Below are positions 35,560-48,034 of a DNA stretch of 64,000 nucleotides, one piece after another (position 1 is the first letter of the stretch; each line of letters starts with the position of its first letter). The translations under genes and the position numbers were made by a program. The notes beneath the pieces were generated by a model. That model did not search any database and was not told the origin of the DNA. It saw only the letters and a program-made list of their open reading frames with translations. The DNA comes from Timema cristinae (taxonomy: Eukaryota; Arthropoda; Insecta; Phasmatodea; Timematidae): NCBI GenBank assembly GCA_039000515.1, contig JBCFYV010000012.1, positions 117,904,245 through 117,968,244 of the forward strand, written 5' to 3'.

Positions 35560-36350
35560 TTCGAAGGACGCACTTCTTGCCGGAATGCGGGCGTTCGATC
35601 ACTCGCCGCGCGTTCTCGTCGATTGTGTTTTGTTCCGCGTCCGCCCGGCCTCGTATTTAGGACGATCACAATAGTTGTTATCCCGCATAATGGATATATT
35701 TAGATTGTGTGACCGGTGTAAAGTAATGTTTTAAAACCGGCTGGGTGATGTCATCGTTTCTACGTACCTCGGGCAACGAGCCATACATCCGTGACTCACT
35801 ACCACGTCACGGATACTCCGTGACGTCTCGCCTTACCATTGGGCCCCCGAGGAGGAGGGGGAAGAAAGAAAAGCCGCCGCTCTGCATTCTTGGGGCGTTA
35901 GTCGGTCGTGGAATTCTCGGTATCTTTCAACAATGAATGAATGAGTGAGCCGGCGATCAGCTGATGGCGTGTCAGTCAGGTTTCTCAGTTTGCGTGCCGC
36001 GTCTCTTGGGGTAGGCTCGTGTGTGATTGCTCTGACGTGCCACATCGAATATGGGGTGATTAGTTTAGGGGGGAAAACTCCACTTTTGGCGGGAATCGGT
36101 AGCGAAATCCCGGCAAAAAAACACCCTCTATTACCGAGTTTGAAAAGACGCTCAATGTGATGTTTAATTATTTTTTTTGTGGAGGTGAAAGAAATTTCAA
36201 CTTTTTTTGTGTTTAAATAAATGTTAATTTTGTAGTTCTTTAAACGACTTTTTACAAACCCTTTATCTTAAATTTAGGCTCGACATTTATTGTGTAGTCG
36301 CGAAATTTTGCTTCGCGCGTCATTGTTGGGGATTGTTTACCCTTCGTACC
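35560..36350 (+). promoter_or_regulatory. CpG-rich probable promoter region
   Basis: CpG density and GC content rise sharply compared with the flanks (for example GCCGCGCGTTCTCGTCGATT near 35605, TTCGCGCGTCATTG near 36312). It ends immediately before an ATG in a near-ideal start context. Inference from composition; no TATA box is evident. Confidence 0.45.
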
Positions 36351-36462
36351 ATGGCGACTATTGACGAAGCAGCTGGGATTGCCGCACCGACGCCGAACGG
36401 CGTATCTCCGGACGACGCTACCTCGTGGGAGATGGGCAGGATCCAGTATTGGTACCCTCCAG
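36351..36462 (+). CDS. Alternative first coding exon candidate
   Basis: ATG at 36351 in context TACCATGG. The 37-codon frame reads MATIDEAAGIAAPTPNGVSP then DDATSWEMGRIQYWYPP, with one base over at donor CCAG|GTGGGG (36463). Codon composition is GC-rich. The phase 1 ending equals that of the 17753 start exon and the 26681 exon, so all three could be read into one shared downstream exon. The W-containing C-terminus suggests the start of a structured domain. Protein not recognised. Confidence 0.45.
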
Positions 36463-36736
36463 GTGGGGGACTTTTTATTTTATTTATTTCTTGTCAGTTT
36501 TCTGCAGTCGCAAAAAATAACCTTGCGTTTTTTCTTAATTTTATTGGGTGATTCTTATTTTTTGTAATGTATCTACCAACGCTGGCTAGTTTTTCTTGGT
36601 AGTATTTGAGGATGAGAGGGGATGCCCCGATATCCCCACTTGAAAGTTTCCAAAATTAGCTAGAGGCGGATGGACCTTACCTTTAATTTTATCGCTGGGT
36701 CTAAACAACACGTATTTCACAGTTAATGAACTACTG

Positions 36737-37030
36737 AGGCCCACCACTGGGGTAAAATGCTTGTCTCAGAATCCGATTTTCGTGGGTTCAAACCCAGCCG
36801 GTGTGGACGGATTTTTCTTGAGCGATAACAATCCTTAGCACAGCTTCCTTTTCAGAGGGGAAGTAAAGCCGTCGGTCCCGTGTAGGTTGTGGCGTGTAAA
36901 AGATACCTGAAAGGTGTGAAACTACCTTTCCAGGCAATTTGGTAGGCCTTTTCACTCTCACTCATAGAAATTCTCGTGCACTGATATAATCAATCGGTTC
37001 AGAAAGTGCAAGTTAAATATATCAAATAAA
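36737..37030 (+). mobile_element. SINE family D copy
   Basis: CCACCACTGGGGTAAAATGC, box B GGGTTCAAACCC, GTAAAGCCGTCGGTCCCGTG, GGTTCAGAAAGTGCAAGTTA. Co-linear with 11329-11630. Confidence 0.8.
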
Positions 37031-37062
37031 AATTAATAACTTCTAAGTGAAGGGGTGTTTGA

Positions 37063-37276
37063 TACCCGCTTCGATTGCAGAAAGGGTCTAAGGCGTCACT
37101 CGCGATAGAGTGGACTGCAGATAACTGGGGGATCGGGCTTCCAATCCTTGTCGGGTGTATCGAGGATATTTTCACTTTCCTAAATGGTTTTTTATTCGTC
37201 CACACAAATATGGGTATATTTCCTCTCAATTCATCTCTAGCACAACCCCGAACGGGCAGTAAGACGCGACGCTAAA
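37063..37276 (+). mobile_element. SINE family A copy
   Basis: ACCCGCTTCGATTGCAGAAA, TCTAAGGCGTCACTCGCGAT, tail CCCGAACGGGCAGTAAGACG. The segment before the tail is shortened. Confidence 0.8.
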
Positions 37277-37279
37277 AGC

Positions 37280-37680
37280 AGAGAGCCGTCGAGGCTGTCT
37301 TACCGTGTATTCGCATGTTCGCTGAAAAACAAGAGCAGAACTGAAACGTGGTCACGTGACGAACGCAAGGAATTGGCGCGTGCTGCGTTGCTCGCTCTGG
37401 ACTCGAAGAAACAATCTCAAGCTCTGTCCGCGCCGTTCCATCAAATGTGTTGGAGAGAACCAAACTGACACGATCATTGCGATCTTGCTCTATTTTAATT
37501 TGTTTCACGACCAAAATATGTAAACCTTTCGTCGTTACATTAATCTTTAGGATCTGTTTGTCCACTAGCAACATACGTTTCTGCTAGCGTGTGAGTTGCT
37601 GCGACACTGGAGCTTCCAGCGTACAGCTCTCTCCCCCCCCCCCCTTCCCCGTCTCCAGCAGTTAATTCGTCAATTTAAAA
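37280..37680. other. GC-richer stretch with a CACGTGAC site and a poly-C tract
   Basis: Contains GTGGTCACGTGACGAACG near 37350 (palindromic E-box core) and a C12 run near 37632. An open frame on the minus strand has no supporting splice or domain evidence. Confidence 0.35.
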
Positions 37681-37801
37681 GGTGAAGTCCAATTTAATCA
37701 AATGTATAGATATTTAAATCAATCCTGGAATTAAACCCGAGACTCGTTACTCAAAAGGAAGGCTTGTTAACGAAGATGTTGATTGTTTTATATATTTTAC
37801 A

Positions 37802-37997
37802 TCACCGCGTCTTACGGTTTGTATTAATTACGATAATGTGTTACGGTTGAGGTAGGTTGGATTTGAATAAGTGTGACCCTCATTTGCTTGAAGGGAGAGT
37901 GGAAAAAACTATTTAGAACCGGCCACCCCCTCGCTACAACCTACCAGGATTCGAACCCCGATCTCCCTGTCGTTGGCAGTCCATTCTTTTGCGAGAT
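37802..37997 (-). mobile_element. SINE family A copy
   Basis: CACCGCGTCTTACGG tail, GGATTCGAACCCCGATCTCC box B, GTCGTTGGCAGTCCATTC. The head end is lost. Confidence 0.75.
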
Positions 37998-38208
37998 TGG
38001 TTTTTATTGAAATTATTTTCGATCTTATGGAGGGGAGATGCCCCGTTTAGGTGACCCTCTGAAATATACCAACTTTAGTCCTAGAGAAAGTATGGCATGT
38101 AACTTAAAAAAGTGTTATATTTCGCCAATCATTCTTGATATCATAGAGTGTAGGCAAATTTGACGTTTTTATACCTAATCGGCGACAATTCATAAGGATC
38201 TTTTTAAT

Positions 38209-38655
38209 AAGATTGTTGTAATTGCCTTCTTAAAAACATTAAAATTCCTGGTGATCAAGGGGTACCTATGCAAAATTTCGTCCCGTAAAATACGAGTATA
38301 AACATGAATACTAATGTGATAGATATCCTATTATGATAGATATTACAATACTCAAGGTAAAAATAATTCCTTTATAAGTATGAAAAAACGCAATTCCCCC
38401 CCCCCCTCCTTGAAAGGAAAAGATACCAATCTAAATTAAAGTAGCTATCTTGTAAGAAATTTTATGTTTATGCTATTTGGTCCTCTGCATATTTGACCTA
38501 AGATCAGCTATTTTCAAGATAATCGTGAAAAAACTGGAGAAAGGGACCCCTTTATCCTTCATTTTTTTAAAGATGGTGCCCTTGAGCACGGGTTGGATCG
38601 GTCAAGACTTTTAATATGTTGTTTAGGAAGGCAATTACAACAATCCCATGGGGGG
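38209..38655. repeat. Inverted repeat pair, possible MITE
   Basis: GATTGTTGTAATTGCCTTCT at 38211 is mirrored near 38626-38647 by its complement with one change. The arms diverge inward. Superfamily unknown. Confidence 0.4.
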
Positions 38656-39184
38656 AAAAATATTGAATTATGTCGCCAATGGATGCTAATTCGCCTGGAC
38701 TATTAAACTGGATAAACAAGAGGATCGATCACATCTAGAAATACTAGACGGAAAATTTTCACTTCCAGCTTTTTAAATTGAACTAATTCAGTTGAAATAT
38801 CCCAAAATTTTAAGGTTGGTTAATATATTTGCTAACAACTAACACTTTTTGACCCCCGCCCCCCTTACCCCCAATCGTCATCCTTCATACAGTTTGATAT
38901 ATTCATAAAATATAAATTATATTGTAATAGGTTCTGGGAGCCGCCGCTTTCGATTAACCCATTTACCGCGAGCCGCCACTGAGTAACGTTTTCAAGTTAA
39001 AAATTTACCGAAAAATTATTTAAAATGTGTTTCTCTATTCACAACTGTGGTTGAGAAAGATCTACTAACAACCACCTGCTCTGTAGCTCCTGGCAATTTG
39101 GTTCGAATCTCGGTGCGGTATTCTGCCCTAAGCTACTCTGTCCATATTCTTGACAGGTAACGAACGGCTTTATTGGGCTTCAGA

Positions 39185-39245
39185 GCCACGTGGTGGGCGG
39201 TGACGTCACCGCACTCAGCGGCGCATGCGCGGATTTCACAGAGGC
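39185..39245 (+). promoter_or_regulatory. Clustered promoter motifs (E-box, GC-box, CRE, NRF1-like)
   Basis: Within about 55 bases: CCACGTGG, GGGCGG, the palindrome GGTGACGTCACC (CRE) and GCGCATGCGC (NRF1 palindrome). This density of CpG-containing core-promoter sites in AT-rich DNA is unlikely by chance. A second GCGCATGCG lies at about 40595. Which transcript it drives is not visible. Confidence 0.4.
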
Positions 39246-40129
39246 TCGATTAATGTCATGCGTAGCAGCTATGCCTTTTCCGAAAAAACAAACGTTTCTT
39301 TTTTTAATCAAAATGAGAGTTGATATTTTTTCTATTTCAATTCATTCACATTTTGCGAAATAATTGTTTATTTATTTTAATTTTAAACGTTTTACATTGT
39401 TGAAACACGAACTTATGAAAATAAGTCTGGATTTTTTTTTTTTTTTGGAAGCGGCCTCTGTGGTTCGTTAACTTAAGAATGCTTTTCAAACGAGAGCGTC
39501 TGAAATGTTACGTTCTATTCATAAATTAAGATGGCGAACCATATGAAACAAAGGCCGTTTATAACGTCATACAAACCATCTTCAGTTGTGTTCATGCTTA
39601 TGTGTTTACAAAATTAAATGTTTATTTTGAAACTAGTATTTAGCGTGGCTCTTTCTTTAAAGTTGTTACATGGGGAGGGCGTTTTATGCTTTTGTAAATC
39701 CCACATTTTTGAAGACATGGTTTTATATTTTTAGATTTGGTTTTCAATAAACTCTAGGCGAAAGTTATCAACAGCTATGAAGTTTAAATTACAAATAATA
39801 ATTCAACTAAGCTTTACGCCAATATTTGTACTTCTGAGATTAAAGTAAAACGATATATACCTAGAACTAACCTTCCTCTATCAAATAAAGTCATGTTTCG
39901 ATAGGGTCACGACAGAACAATTTGAAGCAAATGCGGGATTGTTTTTAAAGATTTTATATAAGTTATCAGACTTTTTTTTAAACTTTAAATTCAGAGTTTA
40001 AACTTTTTAACTGGTCAAAACTTAAGCCTAAATTTTAAGAAATATCAAACCACTTTGTAAATAATCCAGAATTTCATAACAGCTGTAACGTTTTCATTGC
40101 TTCCCCATGTAACAGGTAACAGAGGTATG

Positions 40130-40480
40130 AAAGGTCAGGTTTTTGCAGTTTTTATAACAAAACCTTTCTTTTGTCGAAATAAACAAAATATTGCTCCAGT
40201 AGCAACGTATAATTTAATTTTCTTCACATGTTGATATCAACAGTTGTTGAATATCTGTCGAGAGCATAACGGCATTAGATGATAAACATTTTTTTTTGTC
40301 GAAATAAATGTCATTAAATTCCATGACATCCTTGACAGATATTCAAAAATTGATGATATCAACAAGTGATGAAAATTAGGTTAAACTCTTGTGTTTTCTA
40401 CTTGAGCAATATTTGATTTATTTTGGCAAAGAAAGTTTTGCTATAAAAACTGGAGAAAAAACCACGGATCATTTCCCACC
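40130..40480. mobile_element. Inverted-repeat MITE related to 20271-21433
   Basis: The left arm (GCAGTTTTTATAACAAAACC, then TGTTGATATCAACAGTTGTT and GAATATCTGTC) is mirrored on the right (GACAGATATTC, TGATATCAACAAGTGATGAA, AAAGTTTTGCTATAAAAACT). The spacer is about 70 bp. The arms share segments with the 20.3-kb element. Confidence 0.55.
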
Positions 40481-40940
40481 TCACCTTAACCTTGGAGAGT
40501 ATGTAGACTTGATCGGATTGGATCGGAAGCGTCAACGTCAACATCGGAACGGAATTAATCGGTTAGCAAAGAGGTAATATATTGACGGATTCCGCGCATG
40601 CGTCCTCGGGACTGTATTGCATCATTAACACTCTGGCTCGTTTCACAGCTGTTTCTGGTCCTCGATAATCAAATTAGTTCAACAGTACCCTTTGATTTAT
40701 GACATCGGTAACAAACGTTATTATGACTGTAATGAAGGAAAATTCGTGGAGGAAATCTCGGAAATATGTTGCATACATCATTCACTCACGAGTATTTTTG
40801 AAACCGCTTCTCTCTCTTTACTCATTGTTATCACTCGCTTTTATTACTAAAATTGATGTACTTACTCTGGTTGCTGTCGTCCGACTGACATGAATTTACT
40901 TTCGAGCCATTGTGCGGATAACACTCGTTTATGTTTTGAT

Positions 40941-43900
40941 TCAGTAGGTGGCAAGATTACTACACATCCAGCCCTATCTATCAGACGACTGATTATCTAA
41001 ACATTCAGTAGGTGGCAAGTATTACTACACATCCAGCCCTATCTATCAGACGACTGATTATCTAAACATTCAGTAGGTGGCAAGCATTACTACACATCCA
41101 GCCCTATCTATCAGACGACTGATTATCTAAACATTCAGTAGGTGGCAAGATTACTACAATCCAGCCCTATCTATCAGACGACTGATTATCTAAACATTCA
41201 GTAGGTGGCAAGTATTACTACACATCCAGCCATCTATCAGACGACTGATTATCTAAACATTCAGTAGGTGGCAAGCATTACTACACATCCAGCCCTATCT
41301 ATCGACGACTGATTATCTAAACATTCAGTAGGTGGCAAGATTACTACACATCCAGCCCTATCTATCAGACGACTGATTATCTAAACATTCAGTAGGTGGC
41401 AAGCATTACTACACATCCAGCCCTATCTATCAGACGACTGATTATCTAAACATTCAGTAGGTGGCAAGATTACTACACATCCAGCCTATCTATCAGACGA
41501 CTGATTATCTAAACATTCAGTAGGTGGCAAGCATTACTACACATCCAGCCCTATCTATCAGACGACTGATTATCTAAACATTCAGTAGGTGGCAAGATTA
41601 CTACACATCCAGCCTATCTATCAGACGACTGATTATCTAAACATTCAGTAGGTGGCAAGATTACTACACATCCAGCCCTATCTATCAGACGACTGATTAT
41701 CTAAACATTCAGTAGGTGGCAAGCATTACTACACATCCAGCCCTATCTATCAGACGACTGATTATCTAAACATTCAGTAGGTGGCAAGATTACTACACAT
41801 CCAGCCCTATCTATCAGACGACTGATTATCTAAACATTCAGTAGGTGGCAAGCATTACTACACATCCAGCCCTATCTATCAGACGACTGATTATCTAAAC
41901 ATTCAGTAGGTGGCAAGCATTACTACACATCCAGCCCTATCTATCAGACGACTGATTATCTAAACATTCAGTAGGTGGCAAGCATTACTACACATCCAGC
42001 CCTATCTATCAGACGACTGATTATCTAAACATTCAGTAGGTGGCAAGCATTACTACACATCCAGCCCTATCTATCAGACGACTGATTATCTAAACATTCA
42101 GTAGGTGGCAAGCATTACTACACATCCAGCCCTATCTATCAGACGACTTGATTATCTAAACATTCAGTAGGTGGCAAGCATTACTACACATCCAGCCCTA
42201 TCTATCAGACGACTGATTATCTAAACATTCAGTAGGTGGCAAGCATTACTACACATCCAGCCCTATCTATCAGACGACTGATTATCTAAACATTCAGTAG
42301 GTGGCAAGCATTACTACACATCCAGCCCTATCTATCAGACGACTGATTATCTAAACATTCAGTAGGTGGCAAGCATTACTACACATCCAGCCCTATCTAT
42401 CAGACGACTGATTATCTAAACATTCAGTAGGTGGCAAGCATTACTACACATCCAGCCCTATCTATCAGACGACTGATTATCTAAACATTCAGTAGGTGGC
42501 AAGCATTACTACACATCCAGCCCTATCTATCAGACGACTGATTATCTAAACATTCAGTAGGTGGCAAGCATTACTACACATCCAGCCCTATCTATCAGAC
42601 GACTGATTATCTAAACATTCAGTAGGTGGCAAGCATTACTACACATCCAGACCCTATCTATCAGACGACTGATTATCTAAACATTCAGTTAGGTGGCAAA
42701 GCATTACTACACACATCCAACCCTATCTATCAGACAGATCACTGATATAATCTATAAACATTTCAGTAGTGTGGCAAGCATTACTACACATCCACCCTAT
42801 CTATCAGACGACTGATTATCTAAACATTCAGTAGGTGGCAAGCATTACTACACATTCTCACCCTATCTATCACGCGACGACTGATTATCTAAACATTCAG
42901 TAGGTGGCAAGCATTACTACACATCCAGCCCTATCTATCAGACGACTGATTATCTAAACATTCAGTAGGTGGCAAGCATTACTACACATCCAGCCCTATC
43001 TATCAGACGACTGATTATCTAAACATTCAGTAGGTGGCAAGCATTACTACACATCCACCCTATCTATCAGACGACTGATTATCTAAACATTCAGTAGGTG
43101 GCAAGCATTACTACACATCCAGCCCTATCTATCAGACGACTGATTATCTAAACATTCAGTAGGTGGCAAGCATTACTACACATCCAGCCTATCTATCAGA
43201 CGACTGATTATCTAAACATTCAGTAGGTGGCAAGCATTACTACACATCCAGCCCTATCTATCAGACGACTGATTATCTAAACATTCAGTAGGTGGCAAGC
43301 ATTATACACATCCAGCCCTATCTATCATCAGACGACTGATTATCTAAACATTCAGTAGGTGGCAAGCATTACTACACATCCAGCCCTATCTATCAGACGA
43401 CTGATTATCTAAACATTCAGTAGGTGGCAAGATTACTACACATCCAGCCCTATCTATCAGACGAACTGATTATCTAAACATTCAGTAGGTGGCAAGCATT
43501 ACTACACATCCAGCCCTATCTATCAGACGACTGATTATCTAAACATTCAGTAGGTGGCAAGCATTACTACACATCCAGCCCTATCTATCAGACGACTGAT
43601 TATCTAAACATTCAGTAGGTGGCAAGCATTACTACACATCCAGCCTATCTATCAGACGACTGATTATCTAAACATTCAGTAGGTGGCAAGCATTACTACA
43701 CATCCAGCCCTATCTATCAGACGACTGATTATCTAAACATTCAGTAGGTGGCAAGCATTACTACACATCCAGCCCTATCTATCAGACGACTGATTATCTA
43801 AACATTCAGTAGGTGGCAAAGCATTATCTACACAATCCATACCCTATCTATCAGACGACTGATTATCTAAACATTCAGTAGGTGGCAAGCATTACTACAC

Positions 43901-45364
43901 ATCCACCCTATCTATCAGACGACTGATTATCTAAACATTCAGTAGGTGGCAAGCATTACTACACATCCAGCCCTATCTATCAGACGACTGATTATCTAAA
44001 CATTCAGTAGGTGGCAAGCATTACTACACATCCAGCCTATCTATCAGACGACTGATTATCTAAACATTCAGTAGGTGGCAAGCATTACTACACATCCAGC
44101 CCTATCTATCAGACGACTGATTATCTAAACATTCAGTAGGTGGCAAGCATTACTACACATCCAGCCCTATCTATCAGACGACTGATTATCTAAACATTCA
44201 GTAGGTGGCAAGCATTACTACACATCCAGCCCTATCTATCAGACGACTGATTATCTAAACATTCAGTAGGTGGCAAGCATTACTACACATCCAGCCCTAT
44301 CTATCAGACGACTGATTATCTAAACATTTCAGTAGGTGGCAAGCATTACTACACATCCAGCCCTATCTATCAGACGACTGATTATCTAAACATTCAGTAG
44401 GTGGCAAGCATTACTACACATCCAGCCCTATCTATCAGACGACTGATTATCTAAACATTCAGTAGGTGGCAAGCAATTACTACACATCCAGCCCTATCTA
44501 TCAGACGACTGATTATCTAAACATTCAGTAGGTGGCAAGCATTACTACACATCCAGCCCTATCTATCAGACGACTGATTATCTAAACATTCAGTAGGTGG
44601 CAAGCATTACTACAACATCCAGCCCTATCTATCAGACGACTGATTATCTAAACATTCAGTAGGTGGCAAGCATTACTACACATCCAGCCCTATCTATCAG
44701 ACGACTGATTATCTAAACATTCAGTAGGTGGCAAGCATTACTACACATCCAGCCCTATCTATCAGACGACTGATTATCTAAACATTCAGTAGGTGGCAAG
44801 CATTACTACACATCCAGCCCTATCTATCAGACGACTGATTATCTAAACATTCAGTATGTGGCAAGCATTACTACACATCCAACCCTATCTATCAGACGAC
44901 TGATTATCTAAACATTCAGTAGGTGGCAAGCATTACTACACATCCAACCCTATCTATCAGACGACTGATTATCTAAACATTCAGTAGGTGGCAAGCATTA
45001 CTACACATCCAACCCTATCTATCAGACGACTGATTATCTAAACATTCAGTAGGTGGCAAGCATTACTACACATCCAACCCTATCTATCAGACGACTGATT
45101 ATCTAAACATTCAGTAGGTGGCAAGCATTACTACACATCCAGCCCTATCAGACGACTGATTATCTAAACATTCAGTAGGTGGCAAGCATTACTACACATC
45201 CAGCCCTATCTATCAGACGACTGATTATCTAAACATTCAGTAGGTGGCAAGCATTACTACACATCCAGCCCTATCTATCAGACGACTGATTATCTAAACA
45301 TTCAGTAGGTGGCAAGCATTACTACACATCCAGCCCTATCTATCAGACGACTGATTATCTAAAC
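40941..45364. repeat. 65-bp satellite array, about 68 copies
   Basis: Unit: CATTCAGTAGGTGGCAAGCA, TTACTACACATCCAGCCCTA, TCTATCAGACGACTGATTAT, CTAAA. Period 65 (for example TAGGT at 45241 and 45306). Most copies differ by zero to two bases. Early copies alternate AAGATT, AAGTATT and AAGCATT variants; four consecutive copies at 44878-45076 carry CCAACCC. Each unit can form a small stem ATCAG-ACGA-CTGAT. A scrambled block at about 42640-42880 has many small insertions. It starts and stops abruptly. No spacers and no coding potential. Confidence 0.97.
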
Positions 45365-47289
45365 CTACCGTGTCCAAGCAGGTCCCGACATTAAACATTC
45401 TCCGTCTGGTCACCTGAACTTATTTACGGAGAAGCTAGCCCTTTCACACTAAATATTCAAATTGTAACTATCATGACAGGACTCAAAATACACCGTTTCT
45501 TAGGGTATTTTTTTAAATTTCAGTCATGCAGATAGTTTTACTAAAAAATATACTCTCCCATAAATAAACAAGAACTACTTCCCAAAGAAATGATTAAAAT
45601 AAATTAGTTGGATATTTTTATGGTTACTTATTGTAATGTTTTAATTGAAAGTGAAATAATTTTTGAAATATCGTGTTTGTACGTACAGAATCTACTCGTT
45701 TACCCTGAATGGTAGCGAGCCTACCTTACATTATTCCACTATGGTATAGCTTATAACATAAGCTCATAATGTAATCCAGAAAGGCAGGGCCGTTTTAATA
45801 AAATGAAAGGCCCGTGGCAAAAAAAAAAAATTGAGCCCCCCCTCCCCTTTTGTAGGGCAGTTTTTAGGTTTTAGCATTAAGCCGTTATTATATATTATAT
45901 TGATATGTACTCGCTACTTATTTACTTAATAATTCTCGTGTTTTTTGGAATATTGATCAACCCATTAAATTACTACTTTATTAAATGCAATCAATCCAAT
46001 TAAGTTAACAAAAGTAAATTCCTCCTTACACCGTTAGTTTTCTGTAGACTGACAGCGGTAGTACAATCATGACGTATTCTACTGTACCGCAGCACATTAC
46101 TAGAATAACGTAAATATTAATGACATAAAGTTAGGGTTTTCAGGAATCTGGGGTGGAATCCTATCACTAAGCGAATATTTATTGCTGTTAATTATCTGTA
46201 CACTATTTTATGCGAGATTTAAAATAACTGTAATTGAATTTAATAATTTTTGGGGGAAAGGTGGCTCCCTGTAATGTGGGGCCTGGAGCAATTACCCTCT
46301 TTGTCCCCCCTCCCTCCCTCCGTTCCCCGCAGCAAGGTAAGACTTGCTATCTTTCAGGGTAACCGCAGTGGGAGTACAATATGTACTAAACCTTATTTTG
46401 TTTCATCAATCACTTTTCCTGTAACTCGCTTGTGATTGCAGTCGCCTTTTTGTGAATTTGTTGAATTAATCAAAGTAAAAACTTGAAATTTATTTTTTAC
46501 TTCCTCTCAACCCCTCTAAAAGCCAAGTATTGTTGAACTCTGTTTTTGATAAATAATGTCGATGTTTCAACATCACCCCGAGAAAGCTGTTTTCGTGATA
46601 TTGTCCGTCCGTCCGTACCTCGGCCTAGAGCCAAAACCATTTTACTAATGGGGCTAAAACTGGGTATCTAGGGTTTTCGGAATTAGATACCCAATCATAA
46701 AATTGAGGGTAATTTACTAAAGGGCTAAGAAAGATATTTTTTTTATCCGCTCTAATGGTTTTGTTTAAACTTTGTATGCAGACATTGTTTTAACATTAAA
46801 ACAAAATGGCGATTCTCATTTACCCATTAAAATGATTTAAGAGGTTACTTTACATAAGCAGGCATTTCCAATTTTGATAATTTCTCCGCAAATATTTCAT
46901 ATATGAGAACTGCTGTAGAAATATTAAAAATAAAAATATTTTATTTAAACTATACAGTATATTTTTTATAAAACCAATCATTTCTGAGTTATATGAAAAA
47001 AAATAATCTTTTATTCAGGTTTGGAAATGAGTGATTGATGTTATGATCTATGGTAGACATAAATTGTCCTCTGGTGGAATGCTTCTCTGTGTGTTATTTT
47101 GTTTCTCAAATCTTACAAGTTTTAGGAAATATAGGCCTATCCTATTTTGAGATAAAAGAGAATCTGTATGGTCCAACGTATTATTTATTTTTTTAAGTTT
47201 TGGATGTTATTGTGCTAATATTATCTTCCTTGGTGTGAAGCTTAAACTATTCTGAATTTAAAAAAATAAAAATTAGGATATGGGAACTA
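45365..47289. other. No clear genes
   Basis: AT-rich with a CT-rich tract at 46290-46330 that ends in a textbook acceptor (ccccgcag) followed four bases later by GTAAG. A (TCCG)n patch lies near 46605. Confidence 0.35.
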
Positions 47290-47339
47290 GTTATGAAGTT
47301 TGAGGACTAAGGGGGGCAGGGATCCTACATAATTTTTCT

Positions 47340-47392
47340 TCTAGTTTGAGAACCACTTCGTTGGGTCATGCGACCACTGAAGCGGGTTTTAC
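47340..47392 (-). mobile_element. hAT-like terminus plus SINE family A head fragment
   Basis: AGTTTGAGAACCACTT (47343-47358) resembles hAT termini of the CAGTGGTTCTCAAACT type. It is followed by the reversed SINE head GCGACCACTGAAGCGGGT. Confidence 0.35.
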
Positions 47393-47479
47393 TCAAAATG
47401 TGTATAGTTTCCATTTTGCACGTCACCAAGTCCCCCATTTAAACAGATTATTGTAAGGCCATGCACTTCCCCGCTAAAG

Positions 47480-47720
47480 AAATACTTATTTTTTATGACA
47501 CGTAACGTCACTTTAACTCGGGGGCGCCAGCGAATCTGTGCGTCCCTGCCCGACTGCAGTGAGTTGTTGCACCGGCCGCTAGAGAGCAGGAGAGGACGAG
47601 GCCGCCGCTAGAGCCACCTGTCGGTCGGACTCGCGCACTACTAGGCCATCGCGCGCAACGGTTTGTCTATTGATCGCTTTCAGAATGGCCGCGCTAATTT
47701 TATTTTTATTATTATGGTTT
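47480..47720 (+). promoter_or_regulatory. GC- and CpG-rich island, possible promoter
   Basis: Contains GGGGGCGCCAGCGAATC, two CCGCTAGAG boxes (near 47577 and 47604) and CATCGCGCGCAACGG. An ATG at 47684 (context CAGAATGGCC) opens a frame of only 15 codons. Promoter assignment rests on composition alone. Confidence 0.35.
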
Positions 47721-48034
47721 GTTGCCACGTAGTCCCGTCGCGACCTTGCGGGAGTTACCCCCTCCCCTCCCCCTCAATCCTTGTAGACCGGAGCCAGACA
47801 AGATCCACATCACCGCTTATTGGTCACAATTCATACCTCAGACACCACAACCGATTATTAGAAAGGGCAAATTCATTCTCCTCTCGACCTTGAATTGTGT
47901 ATCGACTTCATGTCCAGGGCGGCCATTCTTGGGCCATGTATGGGTGTTTAATACAATTGGAGGTATCGGGAGAGGGGGTTATAAGCGTTTGGGACCACAC
48001 CTAACGTGCTTTCACTTTGCCCGTTTGGGCTATC

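Noticed and set aside
35396..36160. Overlapping 60-70-codon frames in the CpG-rich region
   Set aside because: High GC lowers stop frequency, so several frames on both strands are open; none has a motif. Only the ATG at 36351 with a following donor was kept.
37272..37574. 100-codon minus-strand open frame near a GC-rich patch
   Set aside because: No splice signals, homology or motif; probably compositional.
40941..45364. CRISPR-like regular array
   Set aside because: The whole 65-bp unit is repeated without variable spacers, and the window is eukaryotic, so it is a satellite.
47684..47731. Signal-peptide-like start (MAALILFLLLWFVAT) in a GC-rich island
   Set aside because: The frame stops after 15 codons with no donor site before the stop, so it is not a usable first exon as it stands.
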